DNA from: Alisma plantago-aquatica
Lineage: Eukaryota > Streptophyta > Magnoliopsida > Alismatales > Alismataceae
Direction: 5' to 3'
DNA: 64,000 nucleotides
Assembly (NCBI GenBank): GCA_963693085.1
Contig: OY856410.1
Location: 564,692,906-564,756,905 of the forward strand
Part shown: positions 23,075-34,440 of the stretch, piece after piece
Position numbering within the stretch: the stretch's first letter is position 1
How the letters are laid out: each line of letters begins with the position of its first letter
Made by a program: the position numbers and the translations under genes
The notes under the pieces: model-generated
Databases searched by the model: none
Seen by the model: the letters and a program-made list of their open reading frames with translations, nothing else
What the model was told of the DNA's origin: nothing

Positions 23075-25883
23075 TGTTATAACCTCATTTTTCCAAAGTA
23101 TGTAATGAGATTGTAAATCTCTTTTTAAAGATAAATGAAATTCATGATTGATGTGATTGGAATGAATTTCATGTATGATTGTTTGTGTATTTTCTTATTG
23201 GGCCTTATTGGTCATTGAGCCCAATTGAAGGAATAAAAGAATACATAAAGAAATCAAATAAAATAAGAAGGATAAGGAATAATTTCCCAAAAATAGAATT
23301 TCGAGATAATAGATTCCTTGGAGTTCAAGGAACTCAAAATCATGAATTAATGGAATTAGAAATAAAGAAGACATGGGAAATATGATTAATATGAAATGGT
23401 AACTTGCAAACCAAGAAAAGGAATCGTATACTTGATATAATAACCTCAAATTTGGTAGGATGGAAGATAAAGCTATGATTGGGCTTCCCTCAAAATTTGA
23501 GTGGGAAAAGAGTTACCGTTTGGGAGTTATTAATTTTCCAAGTTTTCCCTCAAATATGGATTTAATTGAGAATTTAGGAAATTATTTCCTATTCTGGTTT
23601 GAACGCGAGGATGGTGGGCCGTTGGATCTTAATCCAACAGGCACCACTCATCGTCTTGATCCCAAGTGGATTGGGACTCTGACTCTGTCAGAGGGATTTT
23701 TCCCTCTTAGTTTCCTCACGATTCAATGAGTAGGCAAGCTTGCTGAGTTGTCCTTTGAACTCAGGAGATGAAAACGAACGGAAACACCCCTGGTTCGATT
23801 AGGATTGGGGGAGGTTTAGGGAAACGCCCAATTTCTACAATACCTACCTCGACCCTATACATAGGGGAGGAGGCATGAGGGCACCAGCACACTTCCAAGA
23901 ATCCTTGATAGGCCGGACGCAACCCCTAATCGTGCTCGTGCCTTCGATTTGCACTTTGGCCATGACCTGCACTTCCGCCTGGGAGCAAAGGTTGCCGCCA
24001 GAATATAGAGCAACCCCAGCGGTAGGAGGGGAACCCACGGCCAATATAGGGTCTCATTGAGTTTGTGAGGTCAAGACGAAGCTTTCGGTGGCCTTAGATC
24101 ATGTGCAGGCGCTCTCGAGCTCAAGGTCAACTTCCTAGATGACCACCTGATCGCGCACAGAGCAGCGCAATGTTGAAGACAACCCGATGCGCAAAGACGA
24201 CCTTGCCCTTGTGCGGGCAGTGAGGAGGTATGGGGAAAATTGCCTTTTGACCCTTTTAATCTTAAGTTAGAGCGTGTGCCTTCTTGGCCGTAGGATCCTG
24301 AGTGGATCAATGGACCATGCGTCCAACGATCCTCGTCTTTCTGGATTTACCAATAAATAGATAAAAAAGGGTTTTCTTGTTAAAAATCATATTTGTTGAT
24401 AGGAAACTCGGATGAGGGAACTTTATACATGAAAGTTATGTAGAAAAATACAAGGAATCTGATAAAAAATACTTTCAGAACCTAGTTCCACTCCGTTTTG
24501 CAAAAGTTCCTAAATTTGCTAATAATGTGCTTTTAATATTGATGATGAACCCTAATTGAGTATAAAGGGCGTATTAATGGGTCAAATTGATAAGTTTAAC
24601 CCTGTTAATGATAAAAGTGGTTTAGTTATCCGTTTTGAATATAAAGATGCCTAAATTAGAGTTGTAATCCATAAAAGAAGGCTAATTTATAATAAAAACC
24701 CTAATTTAGGGAAAAGGAGATAAAAGCTAAGTTATTTCGGATTAAGGGAGTACTTTGCCAAGATATAATCTTAAAACTACTAGGAATGTTAAAATAAAGG
24801 TTTTAAGTGAATTTGATGAAATTAGGAACCTTGATGATTAAGGATTGGAACAAAACCCTAATTTCTATAGAAACCCTAAAATTGGAATTGAAATCCTAAA
24901 TAATGTGATGAAATTGGATAAATATTAATAAAAGGAAAATTGTAATTTTATTTCAGGATTTCTATTCATCATTGCTAGCTTTATTGGGTTTATCTGCATA
25001 CTTGAATCTGTCTAGATATATACAATCAAAGGTATGTGGTTACGCTTATGAATAACCGTTCTAGTTTCACGGCGATTCCCGAATGTTTTACCGGTTGCTT
25101 TAAATAGCCTGTTGGATGAATTTAGTTCCTACAAACTATAATGTGGCTATGACTATCACAAAGGATATATGCCTACAAGCTCAGATCCTGGTTCTCTCTG
25201 TGGCATGATAGTTGACCTAGTACATGGCTGCCTATGGGTAGGTCAATCAAGTCAGAGGAAGACCTAGTACATGGCTACCTATTGGGTAGGTCCATCAGGT
25301 CTATGGATGACTTAGTACATGGCTACCCTTGTGGTAGGACCATCAAGTCACATTGAGTTAGATATTGGAATACCTTGTGTAGTGCCATGCGACTCTACCT
25401 TTATAGAGGTATTATAGATGTCCACTGCAGGGACAGCACAGAGATGGGAATATGTATGGATTGAGTTGTATGGCTTAAAATGTAATCTTGATTGTTAAAT
25501 GAGTAATTGCTTGATTACATTGTTAACATAGTTTTACATTATTGGTTTCCCCCATATACCAGCTTTGGCTGACCATTGTTTTGTTTGTCGGCGATTTAGG
25601 TACAAATCCCAAAGTACAAACAGTAAAGCGACACATTATGAATTCAAGAATTAAAGAGCAAGGAGGAACTAGTTAGAGTAGTTCAACTGTGGTTAGAAGT
25701 TTAGTATTTTCCAAACTTTTCAAAGGTATGCAAAAAAATTTATTACCGTTTTTCAGTATAGTCTATTAGAATTTAATAATTATTCTTGGTTATATGCCGA
25801 ACCTTTGATCCAGAATTTATGGGTGTGGCATCGACCTCTCGGTCTCCCTTAATTGGGGGTTACCAGAAGGTGGGGTCATAACA
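23075..25883 (+). mobile_element. Gyp2 3' LTR
   Basis: 2809 bp, homologous throughout to the 5' LTR. The first ~400 bp differ at only a few positions and the middle somewhat more. TATA is altered to TATACATA at 23856. It ends GGTCATAACA, followed by the TSD TGATG. Confidence 0.92.
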
Positions 25884-25888
25884 TGATG
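25884..25888 (+). repeat. Gyp2 target-site duplication, right copy
   Basis: TGATG, identical to 15915-15919. The Tek1 gag frame resumes immediately after it. Confidence 0.9.
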
Positions 25889-26527
25889 GCCACAATTACA
25901 CATATCGCTGATAGAGCACCAACACCTCAAGTTAGGGAAGAAGCCTCTAATGTGGAGTCCTAAGGTTTCGGGAAGACATTTGAATGTCTTAGATGTGTTG
26001 GGGAGATTGAATATGCAGGTACTTCTGATCCAGTAGACGCTGACATGTGGTTGAATGAGCTAGAAAATGCATTCAAAATCCTAAACATCACTGAAGAAGA
26101 CAAAGTTAAGCATGCAATATACTTGTTGAAGGGTAGTGTTGGACACTGGTGGGCCATAGAAGAAGAGAAAAGGCCAGGATTTTTGATAGGATGGGAGGAG
26201 TTTTGGAGGGATTTTGTCAGCCGATATTTTCCAGAGACCTACCTAGATGAGAAAATATCTCAGTTCAAGAAGATTTTTCAGGGAGATATGACTATCAATG
26301 AGTATGAATCAAATTTTATGGAACTTCTGAGGTTCTGCCCACACATGGCAACAATAAACAAGGAAAGGATCAAGAGATTTGAGAAGGGTCTGAGTACGGA
26401 GTTGACTATGACAACATCAACCTTGGAGAATAGGGAAAGGTTTTCCACCTTTGTGGAATTTGTCAGGAGGATTGAGTGGTCTTCCATAGAGAAGCGTGAA
26501 GCTAATGCTAAGAAGCAACCTATGTAA
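25889..26527 (+). pseudogene. gag: Tek1 gag, main part
   Basis: In frame with 15740-15919. After a stop at ~25961 it is open to TAA 26525-26527. The retrotransposon-gag domain is clear: 'VDADMWLNELENAFKILNIT', 'LLKGSVGHWW', 'FWRDFVSRYFPETYLDEKIS' and 'MTINEYESNFMELLRFCPH' (26036-26345). The zinc-knuckle region expected after 26527 is too altered to call; basic and Gly-rich pieces continue to ~26850. Confidence 0.87.
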
Positions 26528-26853
26528 TTTCAATGGCAATCATCTGGAGGCTTTAAGAAGCCAAGGTTTTTCCCAGTGTCGTCGCAACCAAGGTCAACCT
26601 TCAGTGAACCAAGATCACATGCACCATTATAGTGGACCATGAGTCAGGGTAGAGGTCATAGTTTTCCACCAACGGGAGCCCACAGTCCCTCATCAGTTGC
26701 CATATGAAAGATGAGGAGGTGACTCAACAGCCAAGGAAAAGTCAACAAGGTCCACAAAAATGACATTTTCGTAGTGGTAGTGGAAGAGGATGTGGTCAGG
26801 CATCCCAGACAGGATCCTCTAGACAAGCAAGCAGAGGACGTAGATGGCAGTAG

Positions 26854-27420
26854 GTGACAACAAGGTTCTATGCCATGACCCAACCAGAAGTAGTTGTCAA
26901 TCCATTAGTTGTGACAGGTCAGATGGAGTTATTTCATTCTGATTTGTCTACATCTTGTTTCATATATGTGTTAGTAGACCCAAGTGTGACACACTCTTTT
27001 ATCACTAGAGAGGTGATAGTTGTTATCCACCTGTTAGTCATAGATCTGATAGCATGCGGCTAGAGACTCCTTTGGTTGATTCCACTGAGTTGCGGGAAGT
27101 GTGCCCTTCTTGTGTTCTTTCTTCGTTTGGACACAACATTCAAGTGGATCTTTTGCCACTTGACATGCATGGTTTTGATGTAATCCTAGGAATGGATACA
27201 TTGGAAAAATACAAGGTAGTCTTGGACAATAGTATTAAGGTGGCAATGTTCCATGATGGAGATGTATAGTAGATTTTTCAAGGTGATAGGAAGATTCTTC
27301 CTACATGTTTGATGTCATCTATGATAGTTGAGCAGTTGATGGGAAAAGGATGTGATGCTTTCTTAGCTCATGTTGTGGATACCAAGGCAGTAGGCCCTAG
27401 TATCGAGGTACCAGTGGTGT
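26854..27420 (+). pseudogene. Tek1 aspartic protease region
   Basis: YVLVDPSVTHSFI (~26965-27005) corresponds to the chromovirus 'VLFDSGATHSFIS' active site. The Asp remains, but the following Ser-Gly reads Pro-Ser, which should abolish activity. A frame change near 27050 is followed by HNIQVDLLPLDMHGFDVILG (~27135-27195), the second protease block. Stops at 27267-27272 precede a linker that leads into RT in the same frame as RT. Confidence 0.78.
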
Positions 27421-27422
27421 GA

Positions 27423-28330
27423 GAATTTGAGGATGTCTTTCCAGAGGAATTTCCTAGCATTCCCCCTCCTAGAAAGATTGAGTTTGAGATAAATCTTATT
27501 CCTAGAACACAACCCATAACACAGTCAGCATACAGAATGGAACCATTAGAGATGCAAGACTTAAAGAAATAGTTACAAGAATTTTTAGAGAAGGGTTTTA
27601 TTAGGCCGAGCACTTCCCCTTGGGGTGCTCCCCTATTTTTTGTTAAAAAGAAGGATGGTTCAATGAGGTTGTGTATAGACTATAGATAGTTGAATGAGGT
27701 GACAATAAAGAATAAGTATCCTTTGTCGAGGATTGATGATCTTTTTGATCAATTGAGAGGCACCGCTGTGTTTTCAAAGATAGACCTGAGGTCAAGATAC
27801 CATTAGTAGAGAATTAAGGCTGATGACATACCCAAGTCAGCTTTTAGGACTAGGTATGGTCATTATGAGTTTGTGGTTATTCCGTTTGGGCTAACCAATG
27901 CACCTGCAACTTTTATGGATCTAATTAATAGGGTGTTTAGACCTTATCTTGATCAGTGTGTGGTCGTGTTTATAGATGATATCCTGATATACTCCAAGGA
28001 CAGTCAACAGAATGATAAACACCTTCGCCAGACATGGACATTGTTGAGGCAGCATCAACTATATGCTAAGTTCAACAACTATGAATTCTGGTTATCTGAA
28101 GTGTCTTTTCTGGTCCATGTTATATCTATAAAAGGCATTTGTGTTGATCCCAAGAAAGTGGAATCTATACTAGAATGCGAACAACCAAAGACACCGACAA
28201 AGATCCGTAGTTTCCTAGGTCTGGCAGGTTACTACATGAGGTTCATCAAAGACTTCAGTTCTATAGCATTACCCCTAACTAGGTTAACCATGAAGGATGT
28301 TCCTTTTGTGTGGAATGACAAGTGTCAATG
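27423..28330 (+). pseudogene. Tek1 reverse transcriptase, several stops
   Basis: Blocks in order: EFEDVFPEEFPSIPPPR (27423 on), '[20 protein letters not shown]', 'LCIDYR*LNEV', '[10 protein letters not shown]', [28 protein letters not shown] (~27970-28005) and [16 protein letters not shown] (~28213-28260). Both catalytic regions (Asp of SKIDL, FIDD) are intact. Stops are TAG in 'LKK*LQ', in 'YR*LN' and twice after RYH, at sites where relatives have Gln or Leu. From 27873 the frame is open to 28562 (229 codons), the best preserved stretch of the element. Confidence 0.9.
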
Positions 28331-28751
28331 TTCTTTCCCACTTTTGAAAGAAAATTTGACTAGTGCACCAGTGTTAGTACTGTTAGGGCAAGGAAAAGGC
28401 TATATTGTCTTTTGTGATGCTTTAAAGAATGGGTTCGGATGTGTGTTGATGCAGGATAAGAATGTGATTTCTTTTGCTTCGCATCAGCATAAGAAACATG
28501 AGGAGAATTACCCAACACATGATTTGAAGCTTTTAAAGGTGGTCCATGCCTTAAAGATCTAGAGACAATGTCTTTATGGAGAAAAGTGTCAGATCTTCAC
28601 TGACCACAAGAATCTACAATATATCTTCTCAAAACAAGAGATGAATATGAGGCAGAGGAGATGGATGGAGCTGATTAAGGATTATGATTGCACAATAGAT
28701 TACCATCTAGGGAAAGCTAATGTGGTAGTTGATGCATTGAGTAGAAAGTAA
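28331..28751 (+). pseudogene. Tek1 RNase H
   Basis: [20 protein letters not shown] (~28409-28470) holds the first catalytic Asp. The next motif, normally YPTHDLEL, reads [11 protein letters not shown]: the Glu codon is AAG at 28527-28529, so a catalytic acid is missing. TAG at 28560-28562 replaces the conserved Trp of 'KIWR'. IFTDHKNLQYIF and KANVVVDALSRK close the domain before the stop at 28749-28751. Confidence 0.85.
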
Positions 28752-28859
28752 TCTTCATCATCAATGGTAAATAATGCATAATTAAATTCCTTGATGTGCC
28801 ATAAGATAGATATGCTAGTGTATCTTCGGCAGATGAATGTACAGCTAGAAGTTTCCTTG

Positions 28860-29800
28860 TTAGCACGATTATTGGCACAATAACAAGTTAAACCTACCTT
28901 GAGACAGTAGATTCATGATTCACAATAGAATGATACTATGATATAGAATTTTTGATCAAGGATTGGTAGTGAAAAGTGTGATGGATTTCATGAGGCATAT
29001 GATGGTACAATTTGTTACCACAATAGGACAGTAGTTCCTGATGTTGATGGGTTGAGGAAGATGGTACTTGAGGAGGCTCACTCCTCCATGTATGCAATGC
29101 ATCCTGGAAGTACCAAGATGTAACAAAACTTTAAAGACATGTATTGGTGTCCCAGTCTAAAGCGTGATGTGGCAGAGTTCATTGCCAAATGTCCAGTTTG
29201 TCAGCAGGTGACGGTTGAGCACCAAAAGTCTGTAACTCTTGCCAATACCACAGTGGAAATGGGATCACATTACTATGGACTTTGTGGTTGGTCTTCCTAG
29301 GACAGCCAAGGGTCATGATTCCATATGGGTGATAGTAGACAGATTGACTAAGTTAGCTCATTTTCTGCCAGTTAAGACGACGTTTATAGTAGAGAAATTG
29401 GCACAAATGTATGTTGATGAGGTAGTCCGTCTGCATGGCATTCCAATGACTATAGTTTCTGACAGAGGTCCACAATTTACAAGTCATTTTTGGGAGCATC
29501 TACATTCAACAATTGGAACACAATTGAGATTCAACACAACTTTTCATCCACAGACTGATGGCCAGTCTAAAAGGACTATTCAGACTTTAGAGGATCTCTT
29601 GAGGGCATGTGTGCTATAATTTCATGGTAGTTGGAATGTACATTTGAATCTGATAGAGTTTGCATACAGCAATAGATATCAACAAAGCATAGATATGTCT
29701 GCTTATGAGGCTCTATATCGTAGATGATGTCGATCTCCTCTTTGTTGGTATGAGACAGGTGAATATCAACTTTTAGGTCCTGAGCTAGTACAATAGACTA
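28860..29800 (+). pseudogene. Tek1 integrase core, catalytic Glu replaced
   Basis: The HHCC zinc module is readable (EEAHSS, AMHPG, KCPVCQQ; ~29070-29205) with a TAA inside. The core is open at 29239-29619. Asp in [11 protein letters not shown] (29278-29280) and Asp in IVSDRGPQF (29461-29463) are kept. The Glu of the usual GQSERTIQ is Lys (AAA, 29569-29571). A frame change near 29220 and further stops after 29619 complete the inactivation. The right part (SWNVHLNLIEFAYSN, AYEALY) is still readable. Confidence 0.88.
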
Positions 29801-29879
29801 CATAAAAGATTAAAGTGATACAACAATAGTTGAAATCAACCCAGGACAGGCAGAAATCTTATGCAGACAACCGACGCAG

Positions 29880-30300
29880 ACCACTTGAGTTCTAAGTGGG
29901 AGATAGAGTATATCTTAAAGTTTCTCCTTGGAAAGGTGTGTTGAGGTTTGGAAAGAAGGGTAAGTTGGCTCCTAGATTTATGGGACCATACCCAATCCTA
30001 GCTCATGTTGGAAATGTAGCATATAAGATGGAGCTACCTACAGAGCTACATAGATTTCATAATGTCTTTCACATCTCTATCTTAAGGAAATGTCATCTAG
30101 ATATTGACCAGACAATCCAACCAGTAGAGGTTGAGTTAGATGACAAGATCTCCTATGTTGAGGGTCCTATGTTGATCCTGGATAGAAAGGTGAAAAAGCT
30201 AAAGAGAAAAGATATAATACTAGTGAAAGTTTTGTGGAATCACCATGCCATATAGGAAGCCACATGGGAACTAGAGAATGAGATGCGTAAAAATACCCAT
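29880..30300 (+). pseudogene. Tek1 integrase C-terminus: GPY/F module and chromodomain
   Basis: Open from ~29896 to 30255. GDRVYLKVSPWKGVLRFGKK and MGPYPILAHVGNVAYKMELP form the GPY/F module. 'HRFHNVFHISILRK' follows. 'SYVEGPMLILDRKVKKLKRK' and VKVLWNHHAI, then after a TAG 'EATWELENEM', form the chromodomain (~30150-30290). In chromoviruses this domain biases insertion toward particular chromatin. Its presence separates Tek1 from the Athila element, which lacks it. Confidence 0.88.
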
Positions 30301-30302
30301 CT

Positions 30303-30350
30303 CTTTTTGTGTAGGATTTCGGGGCAAAATCCTTATTAGGGGTTTATAGT
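30303..30350 (+). promoter_or_regulatory. Tek1 pol tail and PPT region
   Basis: A GGATTTCGGGGCAAAATCC stretch followed by TTATTAGGGGTTTATAGT leads directly to the LTR start at 30351. The same arrangement, with few changes, is present on the - strand at the 3' ends of Lard-A and Lard-B interiors. Confidence 0.65.
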
Positions 30351-33300
30351 TGTAAGGCCCCTGAACTTGCTTAATATGTCGAATGATCTTAATTACCATA
30401 TTTTAATGCTTATAACCCTAATATAACCTTTTATATGTTTTCAAATCATGATACAAGCTTAAGTTTCAAATTTGGTCCAATTTGGAGACTATTCGAGCAA
30501 GATATGCAATTTTCTGTACATTTTGTACTTTTCTACAATTTACCCAATTGAGGGGTTTTCTTTGTAATTTATCACATATATTATGTTCCTTGGATGATAT
30601 ATTATTATTCTTTAGATTTTTGATCTATGGTGCTCCTAGTTGAGCCATGGTTTGAAGGTGTTTTCCAAGGGTAATTTAGGGTTTACCCCTTCATGGATGA
30701 GCTACCTTTAGTAGCTATCAACTAATGAATTATGTGATTGGATGGGAAATTCAATAAAGGAAAGATAATCAGGTCTATACAGATGGTGGAAGAGCATCTT
30801 GTGTGTGTGCTTGTATATTCTTAATAATTTAAATCCATGGACACTTGGATAGATACTAGAACTTCAACTTTTTCTTTTTGCTTTATCTTAAAGTTCATAT
30901 ACTTGTCCCCAAGCACCAAAACGAGCCACTTTCTTTCCACCACTTCCTCCTTCTCCCAACCTCATTCTCCCTTTGTTCATCTGCAAATTTTTCTACCCAA
31001 GGAAGAAGAAAGTGTGGATCATCTTGGAGAAAGGATCTAAGTTTGAAATTGACTTCATTTAGGGGTTCCTAAAGCTCCTTCCTAGTGATATTGACCTAAA
31101 AGTGTAAGTATTACCTTATTTTGTCCATTTATTTCTTTCCTCGTCTTCCTCCTATATCTCTCCAGGTTAGAACCCTTCTGTTCCGTGGTGAAAATGACTC
31201 TAGAACTCAAAAATCATTCCTTCTTGTTTCTTTTTCTAGGGTTTTGCTTCTTTGTGGAGAGAAGTGCCTATTTGGCCATGTTCAGATCTGAATCTAGGAA
31301 TTTCTTGCAATATTTGCATGAGATTCTTGTTGTTTAATATTTGAACTACTATATACAGGTGAGTTATATAACATTCTTAACTTATATTGCTTACTATAAG
31401 CTTGCTAGTTCATGTTTATGCTTGAATGTGATGATCTAAGCATAGAGACAAGCTTGTTTAGAATTACGAATTTTTGTGGTGTTCCCTATTTTGTTCCAGT
31501 TCTATATGAAATTGTAAACATGTGTACAAACTTTATAAGGTATAAGATGATTTGGGACAGGTTGATATCATCAACCTATGGTGCTAAGCACAAAATAATT
31601 GATGGTTCAAATTAGGGTTTTCAAGCTATTTCCTTCTCTATCACACAATCGATGGACATACCATTCAACAACCAATGGTGTTGCTATCTTGGAAACTGAT
31701 GTTCGTGATCAAGGGTGTCAAATGTATGATGAAAACCTATGGTCACCCCGTTAGGTCATGTTTTGGATCAATTAGACGTTTAATTATCATCCACTAAGTA
31801 TTCTAATGATGTTATCAATCGATGATGATATTGGCTTAATATATCATGGTGTTAACTGAATGTATTACTGATCTAGAAACCAATGGTGACCTAATGATTG
31901 CAATTAATGGTGGATAAGTTCATCACCATATATGATAAATTAGGAATGTAATTGTAGATTTGACTAAACCTTAAACCGTTGGTTCCTTGGTTCAATTGAC
32001 TTAATGGTTAGACTTACACTTCAATTGATTACCTTGAACAATGAACCTAATCCAATGAATAATATTGGATGGTTTAACATCCAATCGATTATAATAAATC
32101 ATATGGTATTATATGTGGGTCCTAGTTGTGATAATTTGATGGTTCAATAGCATTAATTTGTAGTTTTACCTTTGCCATTTTATAGTTATACTTGATAAAT
32201 CACTATAATAAGTGGATGCGTAACTCACATGTGATCGAGCTTGTTATACCTAACCTTAATGTAATTATATGATGTTGAAAGGTTATAATCAGACCTCTTG
32301 AATAATTAATGTGATAATGAATTGCACTCTTCTTGTGTTGAAACCACAATGTAGTACTATTTGAATGTCATAGTGCCTTTTCATGTTAATATCTATGGAC
32401 ATATATGTGCTAATGATATTTTGAACCTTATTTAAGGCATGGAATGATGATGATAACCTTACTATGAATAATGTGATGGTCTAAATGATCTTTGGGCATG
32501 TATGAAGCCATGATTGAGGTGAAATCCTCTTCACGTTCCAATAAGGGTTAAAACCCTAGAACTTGTGATAAGATATTGGTATCTTGTAATAGTACGATGA
32601 TAAGTGTGGTCCATTAATTTGCAATGAATGATAGAATTTGGTAATGTGATTAAGATTAATATCTCAGATGTTTTATATCCTTTGAAGTTGTTATACATAT
32701 ACTCTTTTTAGAAAAGAATTAGGGTATGAATGTCCACTTGTATGATAAAGCCTTAATGCATTCAATTGGCAGTAATTAATCAAGTGTAACCTTAATCATG
32801 TAGAGCCCTATGTCGTAGAGACAATTTCAGTGTCAGAACTTACTGGATGATGAAACGAGTATTCCCAAGGGAAACTTGGAGTGCATACTGTTGAGTGTGT
32901 GGAGGTGGCAAGTTGAGGATATATGCTTGTCATCCACAATTGCAGGTTATGGAGGATGGCTATGGTCATGCCTCTGACATTTTATGTGATGGAGGACATC
33001 TGTAGTTGTACCTCAGATTAGAGGGTTTTGTATACCCAATTTTCTAGTGTCGTAACTTGTACCAAGTATGAAATAGTTGTTATCTGTTTACTGTATGTCA
33101 CTGTTGGCAGTTTGATTGGTATGTCACTGTAGTTTACTTGTACTGATCAAGGGGAAGAGATCCTAGGATACCGATACTCCTAGATCTTATACACATACTG
33201 AATAGCACTTCACAGTGGTCAGTTGGACTTTCAGTGGTATGACTCAAACTCCCCAGGGCATAATAATAAAAGATATAATACTAGTCATGTAGCATAATTG

Positions 33301-33854
33301 CTAGGGTTTAATATGTATCACATTAGTTGATTAAACATTGTCTTGTCTTTACACTACATAGTTCTTAAAGGATGTAGACTTATGAAAATTGTGTAATTCT
33401 ACTTGATGCTATAACTTATTTTCTTAACTGCTAAGTATGCTTAAACTGTTCAATCTGTTCATACTTCTTATTCAATACCCTAATTGCTCAATGTATTTAT
33501 TGTTAATTAATAAGTTATGATCACTATATGTTGGAGAGAGTTACATCTCTCGTTGGAACTGGGTCTCACCCATGGGTCACTACATATTTTTAGGTGATCA
33601 CGGGCAACGAGGTTGAGGTCGTGCAGTGGAAGAGAACCAACCTGGTGATCAATAGATTCAGAAGGTTGATTAGTTGTAGATGTTAGTAGTAGAGTCCTAG
33701 CATCGTCCCTGTACTCTTAGGTCCACGTATGGGATGTGTTTTCTAGATGATATACTCATATCTACATGAGATTTTGGTAGTATGCCAATGTTTGTAAATA
33801 TATGGCATGTACATGTGAAATATCTTTTGTATGCAGGATGTGACTGAGGTCTTT
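30351..33854 (+). mobile_element. Tek1 3' LTR, first 3.5 kb (interrupted by CACTA)
   Basis: It starts TGTAAGGCCCCTGAACTTGC. Its last visible 322 bp match the 5' LTR fragment, which shows the CACTA element at 33855 interrupts it about 190 bp before its end. The full LTR would be ~3.7 kb. No coding sequence was recognised inside. A pyrimidine-rich, leader-like stretch lies at ~30860-31030. Confidence 0.82.
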
Positions 33855-34440
33855 CACTACTACAGAAATGGCTTATACTGTCACATTTACAGTTGTCAGT
33901 TGTATACAAGAAAATGATGCCTAAACCCTACAGTGTCGGTTAAATACAATTACTGACATCTATCTGTGAAGAGCGACCAGACATGGGTATCACTTTTTAT
34001 TTAGCATCGGTTCCTTAATAAGAAACCGATGCCTAAAATTGATCTCCGAATCCAAATTTTCTAGTGAAAAAATTACCAACAAAATTTAACATACACTGTC
34101 GGTTGTTAACAAATAAACCGACGACTAAAGGTTTTTTGCAAGACAGAAATTTGGCCCATTTTTATCTTCAGTTATCTTACAATAATCGACGCCGATGTGT
34201 TTTTGCATGTTGTCCCCGTGAAAAATTTCACCTCCCTTTGGCCGGTTTTTCTACAGAAACTGACGACTATGGTTATAATTCACGAACATTTATTTTTGTC
34301 GGCATATATAGATAGACGTCAGTTTTCTAGTTGGAATCAATGACTTTCATTGAACATAGGCGTCAGTTTTTTGGTGGTAATCGTTGCGTATGGTTTTAAA
34401 TGTCGATTTTTTTGAATAACCAACGCCTATTGTTAACTTA
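33855..34440 (+). repeat. Cac1 terminal and subterminal repeats
   Basis: After the CACTA terminus, short motifs GTCGGTT / AACCGAC and GCGTCAGTTTT / AACCAACGCC recur in both orientations roughly every 30-60 bp. Two clear stem pairs are GCATCGGTT...AACCGATGC (34003-34033) and GTCGGTT...AACCGAC (34098-34123). CACTA transposases of the TNPA type bind such subterminal repeats; that binding is family knowledge and has not been shown here. Confidence 0.8.

Larger units (their letters stand above)
15920..25883 (+). mobile_element. Gyp2: Ty3/gypsy element with two 2809-bp LTRs, heavily decayed interior
   Basis: LTRs 15920-18728 and 23075-25883 both start TGTTATAACC and end TCATAACA. The element is flanked by a perfect 5-bp TSD. 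An intact tRNA-iMet PBS and a purine tract are in place. The 4.35 kb interior has no long reading frame, but integrase and chromodomain-tail remnants near its 3' end show it once was a chromovirus-type gypsy element. The LTRs are much better preserved than the interior. Either old coding decay preceded mobilisation in trans, or few interior constraints remained; I cannot separate these by reading. Confidence 0.92.
15118..33854 (+). mobile_element. Tek1: chromodomain (Tekay/Del-like) Ty3/gypsy element, split by Gyp2; 3' LTR split by CACTA
   Basis: It consists of a truncated 5' LTR (15118-15625), PBS, gag, protease, RT, RNase H, integrase with GPY/F module and chromodomain, then the 3' LTR from 30351. 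The final ~190 bp of the 3' LTR are not in the window because a CACTA element inserted at 33855. The segment 15118-15437 aligns base for base with 33533-33854, which proves the two are LTR copies and fixes the CACTA insertion point. Gyp2 sits in gag with a 5-bp TSD. Chromodomain plus RT wording ([21 protein letters not shown]) point to the Tekay/Del chromovirus group. Confidence 0.87.
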
